Shown one piece after another: positions 37,901-47,033 of a stretch of DNA of 64,000 nt; position 1 is the first letter of the stretch, and every line of letters starts with the position of its first letter. Below the pieces are notes generated by a model, which saw nothing but the letters and a program-made list of their open reading frames with translations, made no database searches and was not told the DNA's origin. The stretch lies in assembly GCA_030490835.1 (NCBI GenBank), contig CM059973.1, positions 50,038,008 to 50,102,007 on the forward strand, read 5' to 3'. The stretch comes from Annona cherimola. Lineage: Eukaryota; Streptophyta; Magnoliopsida; Magnoliales; Annonaceae. The position numbers and the translations under genes are program-made.

Positions 37901-39870
37901 TCTGGGATGCTGTAGGGAAATATCAAAACCCAGACCATCAAAACATACAAGCCAGTGTAAAAGAGAACTGCAGAAGCATGGACTGAGTGGTTAAAAAAGC
38001 AATATGGGAACCTCTAACCATCATCACGAACTCCTCTCTAGATACTGACCTACAGGACCAAGACGACCTTCTAGCAGGGAAGGATGGTATAGAAGGCCCT
38101 GTAGTCCAAGAGTAGCACGTATTTGAAAATTTGTCCAAAACCGCACTTAGGAAAATAGTAAAATGGGCAGGATCTTAGAGGGTAGAGCATGAGATTGTCA
38201 GCAACCATGAGTAAAGTACACAAGGGCATTGTACAAATAGAAGAGCGATGTAAGATCTGATTGTGGCCAATCAGTTTGATTCCTCTCTTTCCCTTCCCTT
38301 AATTTTCCTAGAGTAGCTTAAGGAAAACCGTCTTTTCAGTTCTTCAATTTCTTTCTTGAATTCCATTTCATAGTTTAGAACAATGTTTGATCATGCTGAT
38401 CAGTAAATCATACAGCCATCTCAATCCATTATAAATCAGGTATTAACATGGCAAGCCAAACCAGTAAACAATATTAAGAGGGATGCGAAGGTTGAGCAAG
38501 GCATATAGGCGCATTACAGATACAGTTGGATCCAGAGTGGGAAGTGGGAACCAGCAGATGCCACATCTAGCTGTAAAAGAAACCCAGATCAAGGAGGCCT
38601 CATAACAGTTCTCTTCTTCCAAGACCATCATCGAATGACTGGAAGGGAATAAGTAGTTAGTCAGGTGATTTGGAAAGTAAGGTGGGTTAACGGTCAAGAA
38701 TTAGCCAAACCAGCTGGTGGGTCTTTGGATTTTTAAAGTCCAGAGGACTGGTTGGATTAGTAGTGTAGGAACTGAGATCAGTTTAGATGCGGGTGATGAA
38801 GGTTACAGAGTAGTTTTAAGATTAAGATATGCCCTTTCTTATTGTAAGAGAGCTGGTGCTCATGGTTGGAGAAGAAGCTCTAATAGATCCAGAGCTTGTA
38901 AGTTACACATTTCTTTCAAGATTCTGTTAGCTCATATGGTAATTAATTCCATTTGTTAGCCATAATTAGTTGATAGCAATAGTAAGGAAGTGGGTAAATG
39001 TCACACATAAACTATGATTATTTGAATGAGAAAGAGAGGACTGATGTTTCCATCAACTAAGATAGCTTCTAGAAGATCTATGAGATCATCCATCTCTAGA
39101 TGGATGCAAGTGCAACACTTCCAGCTTCTCCACTTCACCTAACATTAACTGAGGATTCCTCGATTGCCACTTTATCATCCAATGAAACCAGCTAGGCACG
39201 ATGCTGATTTCCAGTTCTAAATGAAGCCACAAGAATATACCGGATCTATCACTAAGTTTCACGTCCAGTGATTGCGCTTTCACAGATGAGAAGGCTTAAA
39301 ATTAAGTAAATTGGAACATCCAATAGGATCTTCAATTTCAGCAAAACAGACTACGAAATTGATGCCTATATACCAAGCTTTCAAAATAAAATACAAGAAA
39401 CAATTTTAAAAAAAAAAATAGACTAGGATAGCTTAATTAAATAACGACAATTATCATGATACCTCACCCATAAAACTTTTTTCCCCAAACCAAAAAAAAA
39501 AAAAAAAAAGAAATAGAGAGGCAGAAAAGGCAGTATAAATGCTTCAAAAAATAATTTTTAAAAAAAAAGTAAAACTTTACTAACTTTAGCCAAGCCTGCC
39601 ACGAAGATCAATGAAGATAAGTAGTGAAACAAAAGGCAATGAATAAGAGAAAAACGAGAAGGACAAAGTGAAGAGGATAAATAGCTGCAGCAGTAGGATA
39701 AACACCTTGGCCTTGTATTTTCCATAAAGATCGTAGTGTTGGGGGCTGAGATTAAGATCTTTTGCAATCTCTGCGATGTGCAGTGGCTCGACTGAATTAG
39801 CAATGTCAATGTCAGCTGGAACAGGCGACACCACCTCTAATCTCCTCCTCACGCCTTTTGATCCCTCCAT
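16683..39870 (-). CDS. FTHFS: Formate-tetrahydrofolate ligase (10-formyl-THF synthetase), five exons
   Basis: CDS = complement of 16683-16958, 17351-17497, 18208-19383, 21890-22039, 39706-39870; 1914 nt, 637 residues, matching the about 635-residue monofunctional plant enzyme. It joins formate to tetrahydrofolate with ATP to give 10-formyl-THF in one-carbon metabolism. Seen: the phosphate-binding motif TPLGEGKST at about residues 81-89, the [17 protein letters not shown] block, [23 protein letters not shown], and the closing [22 protein letters not shown]. The start is the ATG at 39868-39870, leading into the conserved [18 protein letters not shown]. All introns are GT-AG and phase 0; intron 3 has a weak donor (GTCAGT). 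No transit peptide is evident, so I infer a cytosolic enzyme. No stop or frameshift was seen, so it looks functional. Intron 1 is exceptionally long and packed with transposons. Confidence 0.97.
17351..17497 (-). CDS. FTHFS: FTHFS exon 4
   Basis: 147 nt, residues 498-546, [11 protein letters not shown] to GGVEYSEQ. Acceptor CTCCAG, donor GTAATT. Confidence 0.95.
18208..19383 (-). CDS. FTHFS: FTHFS exon 3
   Basis: 1176 nt, residues 106-497, the bulk of the catalytic domain. It begins [19 protein letters not shown] after acceptor TTCAG and ends HHAHGGKGA before donor GTCAGT. Reading through the donor gives non-family sequence (VSKNFLAF...), which fixes the exon end. Confidence 0.95.
19384..21889 (-). 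other. FTHFS intron 2
   Basis: 2506-bp phase-0 intron. It contains two pieces with ends typical of small hAT/Harbinger-like MITEs: about 19550-19880 (CTATTTGGTTCCATG ... ACCAAACACACC) and about 20925-21235 (GTGATTTGGTTGAATG ... CAAATCAAACACAC). No coding sequence other than shadows was recognised. Confidence 0.6.
21890..22039 (-). CDS. FTHFS: FTHFS exon 2
   Basis: 150 nt, residues 56-105, beginning VLLPVLDEL after acceptor CTAG and ending CLDKK before donor GTAATT. It carries the ATP/phosphate loop TPLGEGKST. Confidence 0.95.
23340..23600. mobile_element. MITE-like repeat, family 2
   Basis: Core AAATCATTTATCTATATAAGAATGATATTTCAGATGGTTTAAATATTGAAAAT (split here for description) is shared with 23880-24120, 4360-4620 and 42.2-42.9 kb. 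A phrase ATGAAACTTACTTTCCTCACTAATCATA is directly repeated just downstream (about 23581 and 23625). Confidence 0.45.
23860..24190. mobile_element. MITE, family 2, with terminal repeats
   Basis: Left end AGACTACACCATAATCACAGTGCAGTCC and right end AGACTGCACCATAATTATAGTACAATCTG are near-identical and themselves near-palindromic. The core is the family 2 ATTTAAATATTAAAAATGCAACTTTAAAAT segment. Confidence 0.5.
24200..27240. other. Intron 1 DNA without recognised features
   Basis: Contains several short open frames on both strands (for example around 25048-25405), none with recognisable protein motifs. About 25570-25690 has TE-like text (TTTACAAAATCACC ... AATTGCAGAGGGGTCC). Confidence 0.4.
28000..30134 (-). 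pseudogene. Broken hAT transposase (BED finger plus DUF659-like)
   Basis: Read on the minus strand: BED zinc finger [21 protein letters not shown] at about 30065-30134; an Asp-rich run at about 29890-29925; [16 protein letters not shown] and [15 protein letters not shown] at 28998-29170 (family pattern VGE.NVV.VVTDNA ... AHC.DLMLEDI); TSFIYNR ... [16 protein letters not shown] at 28860-28980. Frames change repeatedly and stops intervene, so no active enzyme. The C-terminal dimerisation region is not clearly recognisable. Confidence 0.65.
30249..31469. mobile_element. Non-autonomous TIR element (MULE-like) inside the hAT relic
   Basis: Ends GGTTATTTACAATAATAACCC and GGTTATTTTTGCAAATAACCC are inverted repeats. 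The 8-bp sequence CAATTCAC flanks it on both sides (30241-30248, 31470-31477). The about 1.2-kb interior has no transposase. A GC-richer patch (30430-30720) could be captured host sequence but matches nothing I know. Confidence 0.6.
31613..31936. mobile_element. MITE, hairpin family 1, copy E
   Basis: Flanked by AAAAATAT on both sides (31605-31612, 31937-31944; a ninth position differs C/A). Ends GGCCCCTGGTTGTACGCATCC and its imperfect complement. The interior has ATTTAACATGTATATTAATTTTTACCATTTTTAAA and its inverse. Confidence 0.7.
32823..33396 (+). repeat. 5' LTR of the chromovirus derivative
   Basis: 574 bp, TGATGAAAATAG...CCTACATCA. TATA box (CTATAAATAC) at about 33190. It carries a 14-bp tandem duplication (ATTATTCATCTCTC) missing in the 3' LTR. 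Confidence 0.9.
33399..33411 (+). other. Primer binding site, initiator tRNA-Met
   Basis: TGGTATCAGAGCC, two bases after the 5' LTR: complementary to the 3' end of plant initiator tRNA-Met. Confidence 0.9.
33875..35085 (+). pseudogene. Gypsy gag, broken
   Basis: Starts [14 protein letters not shown] (33875). The gag domain follows ([23 protein letters not shown]), then [21 protein letters not shown] and [16 protein letters not shown] zinc knuckle [14 protein letters not shown] lies near 35021-35062 in another frame. A frameshift near 34460, a TGA at a family Trp position near 34534 and a TAG at 34801 disable it. Confidence 0.8.
35107..36189 (+). pseudogene. Fused aspartic protease and integrase core (RT deleted)
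   Basis: 360 codons. Residues about 55-160 are the retropepsin domain ([13 protein letters not shown], catalytic D kept but D-S/T-G replaced by [14 protein letters not shown]). After a roughly 70-residue linker, INTGLY-type integrase text starts ([15 protein letters not shown]) and runs through SMDFILGL (first acidic residue), [12 protein letters not shown] (second) and [13 protein letters not shown] (Glu). In chromoviruses more than 600 residues of RT and RNase H separate these domains; here they are missing. The frame ends at 36189 and the integrase continues in another frame. Confidence 0.85.
36171..37037 (+). pseudogene. Integrase C-terminal part plus chromodomain
   Basis: 288 codons in a shifted frame overlapping the previous one by 19 bp: [25 protein letters not shown], the GPF/Y-like [16 protein letters not shown], then a chromodomain-like end ([23 protein letters not shown]). 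The last 70 bases lie inside the 3' LTR, which therefore supplies the stop. Confidence 0.85.
36968..37527 (+). repeat. 3' LTR of the chromovirus derivative
   Basis: 560 bp, preceded by purine-rich AGCCGGAGAGAA. About 98% identical to the 5' LTR by eye. Confidence 0.9.
37533..39705. other. Intron 1 DNA next to exon 1, no feature recognised
   Basis: Several short open frames (for example 37938-38138 and 38717-38959) without known motifs. A-rich runs at 39406-39418 and 39493-39509. Confidence 0.4.
39706..39870 (-). CDS. FTHFS: FTHFS exon 1
   Basis: 165 nt, residues 1-55, from the ATG to ...YGKYKAK. The donor is AAG|GTGTTT at 39705. The first ten residues ([10 protein letters not shown]) are variable in the family; the conserved part starts at [10 protein letters not shown]. 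Confidence 0.95.
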
Positions 39871-40140
39871 TCCTTCCTCCTCTATTTCTCCTCTTCAGTC
39901 AATCTCTCTCTCCCTCTCTCACTCTCTGCTTCCTTTTTCGTTTCTGGGATCGAAGTAGGTAGTATCAAACCAATCTCCTTCTTCCTGCTGCCTTATCCCT
40001 CCCCATGCCCCACCGGATGTCACCGTGGATCTTATCTGAGGGCTGCTGCATTTGCGAACGAGCTAAAAAGAAACGGTAAAACATTTATTAAATAAATAAA
40101 TAATAGTCAAATCAATGAATGCCTCCGATTTGAGCGAGAA
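39871..40140 (-). promoter_or_regulatory. Probable FTHFS 5' leader and core promoter region
   Basis: Directly upstream of the ATG the gene strand is strongly GA-rich to about 39930 (CT-rich on the plus strand: runs of CTCTCTCT and CTCC), typical of plant 5' leaders. No convincing TATA box was found, so the transcription start is not placed. Confidence 0.45.
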
Positions 40141-42090
40141 CTTTATTGAGTGCATTGCCGAGGAGGAAAGAACAAGCGAAAAATATTAGAAGGCTGCGAC
40201 GGTTGCCGCAGCTCGTGGGCTGTTCACGTGGGATCGATAAATTGGAAGAATATTCAGGCGTAACATGTGCTGAGACGTACCACCGTAAGAGCGATCTTTT
40301 ATTGTTGCCCGTGATTCCCGCAATTTATGGGCACAAAAAATATATTTTATTTTTTAAAAAATTATATATACACACATGGGATAAATCTAATTGGTAATTT
40401 TTTATATTTATATTAAACAAATTCACAAAAATAATTTAAAATAAAAACAAAATATTAAATAAATTTAAAAACATTTAAATGTAATAAGATTGAAGATTTA
40501 GATTGAACCAGGGTGTATTACATTGTGTGTTGTGTGTGAATGCAATAAGTCCTGATATTCTCGAGGGAAGCGTTGTCTTCTTATAAGGTAATTTTAAAAA
40601 TTGAAGATTTAGATGAACTCCTGTAAATTTCAAAAACTTTTAAAATTAATAGATATTTTTCAATCAATTATACATTAAGCCGGCATACAAATGGAGCCTG
40701 ATTACATACATTTAGTTGTATTTTAAAATAAAATACATTATTCATTTATTTTATTTTATTTTTTAATTCTTCATAAATATTTTTCTGTGTATTTAATTTA
40801 TGTACCAAATTTGGCCTTTTTGTAATACTTTTACATTTTAATTTTTTATTTTTAAAAACTATCAATTTCAAGGGCCTGTAAGCTGAAATGATGAGTGTCG
40901 TTCTTTACATCTTATTTTATAACTCAAATTTTTTTTGACAAAAATTTTACAACTCAAATTATCCCAAGTATATTTGTTAATTTCTTACTCAAATGGGTGT
41001 AAATCTAACAATGTATTGATAGGATATATTATTCCACATAATAGAAGTTAAAGCTCCCCACACCAGAATCAAATCTAGGGTTTTCAAATACCATGGTTGA
41101 GAAATTACCAGCCGCACTATGCCCGTGTTGAAGATATTAAATGCTATTGAACGGAAATCATGTGGATTTCCTTAGGTGATTTTTTTTCCAAATACCATCT
41201 TCCCCAAAAATTTTAGAGAAATTATCACTATTCTCTATATATTTGAAATACAACATGTTGCTCTATAAGTTAGTATGTCATGTGCTTCGATCAGCATGTT
41301 GCTTAGGAATAAATCGAAAATCCTATATCAAAAATAAAAAAATTCATGATGTTGTAACATTGGATGGAGGAGCTTTTCAAAAATTGGTGATAAGAGAGGC
41401 ATGTGATTGGAATTCACATATGGTGTGCTGATCTCAACATACAACATGTTATTAAATAGCTTCTTTGATTTTTTCATAGTAGGAATTTTTTAGGGGGCAG
41501 ATAGTTGGAACAAAATTTCAAGATGAATTGAGGATTCAAATTGCAAAATGAAGATGCATGGGCACAATTTTTTGTGCACTAGTGAAATATCAAAAATCCA
41601 TGTTCTATCTTCGAATCTTCGTCTTTCCTCAAATCTCCATGGCCACCACCAGGGGCGTAGCCTAGCCAGATGACATTCTAGCCCTCATGCTAATTGACCT
41701 AGTTTTAGATCAGGGGAGCGTTTGTCTCTTATTCATTAGGAGGAGCTTTTGTCTTCTATTTGTATTATGAGAATAGTCTCCTACTATTTTGAATGAAAAT
41801 TTGCTAAGCAAAATTTTTAAAAAAAAATGTACTTTTGGATAAGTTATAAATATAACATTAAAAAAAATATCCTCTAGGGCCACAAGGACCTAATGTTTGC
41901 ACCTTCTTCTTCAATAAAAAAAATGTACTTTTGGCGCCACTTGCGATTGTGCACAGCTTAGTCAAATGCATCACCATTTTCTGCTCAAAATACCCACCAA
42001 CATGAAAGTGGGATGGGCAGCATGCACCATAGTTTGGGTGTAGGTTGGCTACACTTGATCATCTCCCATATGGTATATATTTTAATCGAT
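40141..42090. other. AT-rich intergenic DNA upstream of FTHFS, no gene seen
   Basis: Only short shadow frames. No element ends identified. Confidence 0.4.
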
Positions 42091-42139
42091 CATAGTTGGG
42101 CCCACATATACATTCACGCTAGATGTGTATGAAAAATAC

Positions 42140-42480
42140 TAGTGTATTCTGTTTGCACCATAATTGAAGTGTAGACTACCCTAAAGGAGACCCACTTGAT
42201 TACAAAATTAATAACTAACCTACTAATTGTATTTAGAATTATCTAGTAATATGCTAATTTTTATCCAAGTTAAACATATGCACAAGTCTCATCTTAAAAT
42301 GGCATAAAATTAATGTAACAAAATAATTTGATATAAATATTAATTTTAAAGTTGTATTTTCAATATTGAAACCATCAAAAACTTGATTTTTCCATGGAAA
42401 AATGATTATATGAAATATTATTGTATTCTAATACATGTAAGGCCTATTTTGTAGGGAACCGCACTTTAATTATATTATTT
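42140..42480. mobile_element. MITE, family 2
   Basis: Left end TTGCACCATAATTGAAGTGTAGAC and right end CCGCACTTTAATTATATTATTT resemble the ends at 23860-24190. The core TTAATTTTAAAGTTGTATTTTCAATATTGAAACCAT is the inverse of the copy at 23460-23520. Confidence 0.45.
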
Positions 42481-42639
42481 GATCTACACATGAAAGATTC
42501 TCTATATGTATATATATTCTAAATATATATATATATATATATTGAGACACATGTAAATCATTGCATTTGCCCATACATAAATAAATAATGGGCTTTGTTT
42601 TTATTATGATCACTTCTAGTTTTAACATCTCCGTGTTTA

Positions 42640-43020
42640 AAGACCACTCCATCTATTGTATTTAATATTATTTAAATTATCATAAAACTATTTTTTTCAA
42701 TATTTCTGTACATGGGTCTCATCTACAGATATGAAGAAATCAAAATAACAAAATAATTTAATATTAAATATCAGTTTAAAGTTATATTTTCAACATTTAA
42801 ACCATTTAAAATGTCATTACTAGGTGAAAAATAATTTTATAAAATATTATTACATTCTAATATTATGTAAATAGATCTATACATTTTTTATAATTTAAAC
42901 ATGAATATATATATATATATATATATTTTTTCATCAAATGTAGCCTATGCACATATTTTATTTAGATGAAATTTGATATCCTAACTAAACAGATAATGTT
43001 AAATATAATGGATGGGGTGA
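42640..43020. mobile_element. MITE-like repeat, family 2
   Basis: Shares AAAATAACAAAATAATTTAATATTAAATATCAGTTTAAAGTTATATTTTCAACATTTAAACCATTTAAAA (described in parts) with the neighbouring copy. An (AT)n run lies near 42904-42926. Confidence 0.4.
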
Positions 43021-43074
43021 ACTTCTTATCAAACATCAAGATATTAAAAACATAAGGGGTTACACGGAAGCAAC

Positions 43075-44150
43075 ATTTTTAAATGCCCTCGGGTACAGTT
43101 AGCCTCGATGCACTCGGGTGTATTTAATCTATTTTTTAAGTTTTAAATTTTTTTTATACAATTGCTAATCTAAGTGTATTTGACCTGTGTATTAAGTTTT
43201 ACCATTTTAGAGATTTTTAGATATTTTTGAATTTTTTAAAATCAGTGGTATTTTTGTAATTTACAAATTACGAAATTGCTATTCATTTTAAAACATTCAA
43301 AAAAATCTGTAAATCTCCAAAAATAGTGAAAAAAGATACGCATGTTAAATACACTTAGATTGACAATTGTATAAAAAAAAATTTAAAAATAAAAAATGAG
43401 TTTTTGTACCCGATTGTACCTAAACTAAGTGCACTCGGATGCACTTAGGGGGTGCAACTTGGGCCGGGTTGGGCCCAAACCCGGCCCGCCGAACCCGATG
43501 AACCCGATTTGTAAATATAATATAGTGAGGATTCAAGCAAACCCGAGCCCAATTTCTCATTTTATATTTATTATAAAATATATTATATACATACTATTTA
43601 AACAATATTTCTTTATATTCTATATATTTTATGTTATTATATCTATATTTGAATACATATTTGGCATATTATAATTTTATTGTAAATAAAGTATATTATT
43701 TCATTTATATTTATCTTTTATTTCTATCGTTTACTTTTACACTTATTAATTTTTTTCCTTTATCTTAGTTTTGATGTTAAATTTTTCTAGAAATATTTTT
43801 TATATTATTATTTTTTAAAAAATATGTAGTTTGATTATATATTATTATGTTTACTTACATGATTTGTTATTATTATTTATTCATATGAAATTCTAAACTT
43901 ATCACTTTTAAATAAAATGTAAATTCATCAACACAAATTTCAACCCGAAACTCAACTTGAACGCGATTTTCAAAAATACGGTTAGGGTTCAGATTTTGCA
44001 AATAAGGCTAGGGTTAGGGTTAGGATTAGGGTTCAGGTTTTACAAATAAGGTTAAGGTTAGGGTTGATGTTTTACAAATAAAGTTAGGGTTAGGGTCGAA
44101 ATGAACCCGAGTTTCATGAGCCCAAGTTGCACTAATAGATGCACTAGATT
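43075..44150. mobile_element. MITE, hairpin family 1, copy F (split by a hAT-like element)
   Basis: Arms CTAATCTAAGTGTATTTGACCTGTGTATTAAGTTTTACCATTTT (about 43166-43208) and the inverse at about 43320-43370; centre AAATCAGTGGTATTTTTGTAATTT. The right end (GTGCACTCGGATGCACT) is interrupted at 43446 by a 692-bp element and resumes at 44146. Confidence 0.6.
43446..44137. mobile_element. Non-autonomous hAT-like element with TTAGGG-type repeats
   Basis: Inverted ends GGTGCAACTTGGGCC / GAGCCCAAGTTGCAC and an 8-bp duplication GATGCACT (43438-43445, 44138-44145), the hAT target length. 692 bp, no transposase. Left end rich in CCGGG/AACCCG words; right half (43980-44095) holds degenerate GGGTTAGGGTT repeats. 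Confidence 0.7.
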
Positions 44151-44834
44151 CTCTTCTGCATAACTTAGTTATATAAAACTATTTTTACATAACCTGGTCA
44201 TGTAGAAGCAAAACCATAAATAATAGTAACAATGACATGACAATCAATTAACAATAGCAAGAAATGGAAAAATCCCTCTACTTCCTTCTCATTTTGATGT
44301 AATAAAATATCTTAACTTATTAACAATTATTGTTTTTATAATGTGCTTGATATTTAATAAAATTTTTGAATAAAAATTTTTCGAAAGAAAATTTTTAAAT
44401 AAATTTTTTTTAGAATTTACCAAACACACCCTAAATAATAATATTATTTTATTTTTAATTCTTTATTTCTAATTATTATTCTTATCATATTACATCATTT
44501 TCTTGTTCTCTTAATTTTTTAAATTATAATTTTATAAAACTAGAACCCTTTGTTATATTAGTTAAATATATTTTTCTAAATACAATTTATTTTCTTTTTC
44601 AATTCGAGCTCCCTTAGCTTGTCTTTCCCTTTTATCTTATTTACTTTTTTTTTCATTTTCAATGCGAGCCACATAACAAATTTTTACATGATTTTCAACA
44701 TTTTCTTCATCCCTTACGCATTTACTGTAATTAATTGACGGATCTTCATTAACATAGACATCAACTTTTAGACCATTCAATTCCTTTGCCTGCTAAATGG
44801 ATGTGCTCTTTTAATTCTACGATTTTTGCCAGAC
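44146..44834. other. AT-rich intergenic DNA, no gene seen
   Basis: No reading frame of note; probably includes the decayed 3' part of the gag remnant that follows. Confidence 0.4.
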
Positions 44835-45085
44835 TTTTAAAACTTTCATGACCTTCTCATTTTCGGAAACTTCTCTTTCTGAACCTTTGAGATTTCTAGT
44901 GATAATTAAAATTTTATTATACATCTCAAAAATATTGTCATCTTATGGCGTTCTAAAATTTTTAAGTTCTCTAATAAGAAGATGCCTCTTTGTCCCCTAG
45001 AATTTGGAGAAACCCTCATAAATGGACATTAACTTGTCTCATATATCCTTCATAGTATTTCATAATGAAAATTTATCAAAGTCAG
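44835..45085 (-). pseudogene. Decayed copia-type gag (UBN2-like) fragment
   Basis: The minus strand reads DKLMSIYEGFSKF.GTKRHLL then IRELKNFR ... EMYNKI ... SEREVSENEKVMKVLK, the same order as WDTLTSIYEGTSQVQGTRRN ... ISEMFARFSKI ... SESEQVMKILRALP in the intact gag at 54491. Stops and frameshifts are present. Confidence 0.6.
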
Positions 45086-45192
45086 AAGTTGAAAGGGCAC
45101 AATGGTAAGTTCATTACTTTGACATTAGTTTTGATGACTTTGGTTCGTTCCTAAGTCTAATTGCTAATGTCATCGCTTTCTAGTAATACAAA

Positions 45193-45483
45193 GGGTGTGT
45201 TTGGTTGGGGGTAAAACTTTTGATGAAAAGTTTTTGAGATAGAAGTTGTCACATTGATAGAAAATGATGTGATATAATAGGAGTAATGATAAGAAGTAAA
45301 GAGAATAAAGTTAAAATAGATAAGTTAGTTGTATAGATAGTTGTGTAGAAATGATTGAAAAGTAGGGTAGTTTGTATAGGAAAATGTGAAAAAATAATTA
45401 AAAAATAGAGTAGTTATGGAGAGTAAAAAGTTTTAGATTGAAAAGTTTTGGTTGATATATTTATATCCAAAACAAACACACCC
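45193..45483. mobile_element. MITE with GGGTGTGTTTGGTT ends
   Basis: Left GGGTGTGTTTGGTTGG and right CCAAAACAAACACACCC are inverted repeats about 290 bp apart, with AAA on both sides (possible 3-bp duplication). The type is common in plants. Confidence 0.6.
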
Positions 45484-45652
45484 AAAGTAGCTTGTATGCT
45501 CTTCTACCCATCCAAATTGTTGGCCATAATAAATTAAGATTATCAAACCAATAAGTAAAGTTAATGCCTTCAAACATTGAGGTCAAGTAGATGATCGCCT
45601 CTGGACAAACACAAAGCTAAAAGATGATTAAACAATCATAGATCACTTCTTG

Positions 45653-46830
45653 TGATAAGAAGTTTGTGACAATTTGTGACAATAATATATTTTGTAGACA
45701 TTTTATACTAATTTGGTGGGTAATTAATTAAGTTTAATATGAAATTTAGTTTAAAACATATATTTACAACATTTGAGCCTTAAATATTAATTTGAAGTTA
45801 GTTAAACAATTTTTTGTAGTCTTTTGACGTGAAATTATATTTTATTTGTTATCATAAATTGAATGGGTTTGAAATATTTTTTTTATAGTTGTAACCCGTT
45901 AATAAAATTTAACGAGTTTATGATTTAAATATGTTTTATGCAGATTAATAAGTCCCCCCGTGGGGTCCACCAGGTAGATCATGTCCATACAAATTTTTAA
46001 AGCTTTGACCGGATTTTCCAGCAAGCATTCAATTACGTTCTACAGCCATATTAAATCTCAGTCGTCCATTAATCCAAGCTGCATCCTAGCTGTCCACACA
46101 TGCAAGACCGTCTGACAAATCCAGATCAGCCGTCCACCATCAGAAATCCAACGTCCATAAGGAAATCACATTTCCAGCCATGCAAAACAGCAATCCAGGC
46201 CGTCCATTTCTTTGATCAGCTGCTATTAAATCCTGTCCGTTCAAAAAAATCACAGCTGTTAACTAAATCAAGATCAACCGTCCAGAATTTAATTTCAGCA
46301 GCTGCCCATTTATTATAAAATGTCCAAATCTCAAGCTGAAAAGTCCACCGCTTAAGCTGATTTGAAGTCGTCCATCTAGCCGCCCTTCTGAAGTAATCAC
46401 GTCCAACAAATCAGGCCGTCCAAATTTTCTCCCTTGCTGATCGTCCAAAGCAGAAATCTAGCCAACCAAAAAAAGATTGCAGCAAAGCTTCCACCGTCCA
46501 TTGATATGGACCCCACCAGAAAACATGCAGAGTCAGATTTAATTCCTACAAACCTGACTGCCCTTGATCATGCATGTACCGCTCATGTAAGTTTCCTAGC
46601 TTTAGTAAAATGCCAAAATCTCCCATCTGAAAAATTAAATGATAGAAATTCATGCATCTAAGCCATCCAGCGGCTGAATTAAGTGCAGCAGCGTAAAAAA
46701 TCCAACCACAAGACCTAAGCAATATGATTGTCCAGCAAAATTCAAGCCATCCAGGGAGCGAATTCCTTGACGCAATTCGATTTGTGGCAGAAGACATGCG
46801 CAATGCGTATGACCAACACTAATAAATAGG
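45653..46830 (+). repeat. LTR X copy 1, first segment (U3)
   Basis: Starts TGATAAGAAG, the counterpart of TGATAATTGG at the minus-strand start of copy 2 (61862). Homology is readable along 45653-45960 and through the GTCC-rich array (46050-46700) to a TATA-like ATAAATAGG. The LINE target duplication interrupts it. It resumes at 59119 (GAGAGAGAGA leader) and about 62490-62813. Confidence 0.7.
46050..46510 (+). repeat. CCGTCCA motif array in U3 of LTR X copy 1
   Basis: About fourteen CGTCCA/TGTCCA cores spaced roughly 15-45 bp, usually preceded by ATC.AR..C. It is the reverse complement of the GGACGG array at 61065-61525. Confidence 0.75.
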
Positions 46831-47033
46831 GAAGTACCTCCCGCTTCTCTCCAAGTGTGGACCCGATTGGCGATTTTAGTCGCGCTCGTGGTCCGGGTGT
46901 GAGTATAGGGGGCCGGGGTTTGACGCCGGGAGTCCAGTCTTGACTCGCCGCCAGTCGTGCTGTGTTCAGGGAAGATATAGCCTCTGTTCTGGAACTATTC
47001 TTCTCCTCTGCATTGTGAACAGAAGTTCGAACT

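Larger units (their letters stand above)
22040..39705 (-). other. FTHFS intron 1 (17.7 kb, transposon-filled)
   Basis: 17666-bp phase-0 intron between AAG|GTGTTT and CTAG|GTT. It contains a poly-C run (about 23007-23021), MITEs (23.3-24.2 kb), a hAT relic with nested elements (27.2-32.2 kb) and a chromovirus derivative (32.8-37.5 kb). The stretches 22.0-23.3, 24.2-27.2 and 37.5-39.7 kb hold nothing I recognise. Confidence 0.85.

Noticed and set aside
37938..38959. Possible extra exons or genes in FTHFS intron 1 (37938-38138, 38717-38959)
   Set aside because: The ligase is complete without them, and no family motif or convincing splice pair was recognised.
43980..44095. Interstitial telomere
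   Set aside because: The GGGTTAGGG words are few, degenerate and lie within a small transposon with its own target duplication.
46100..46803. Small frames 46100-46318, 46263-46448, 46434-46661
   Set aside because: Generated by the CCGTCCA motif array of LTR X.
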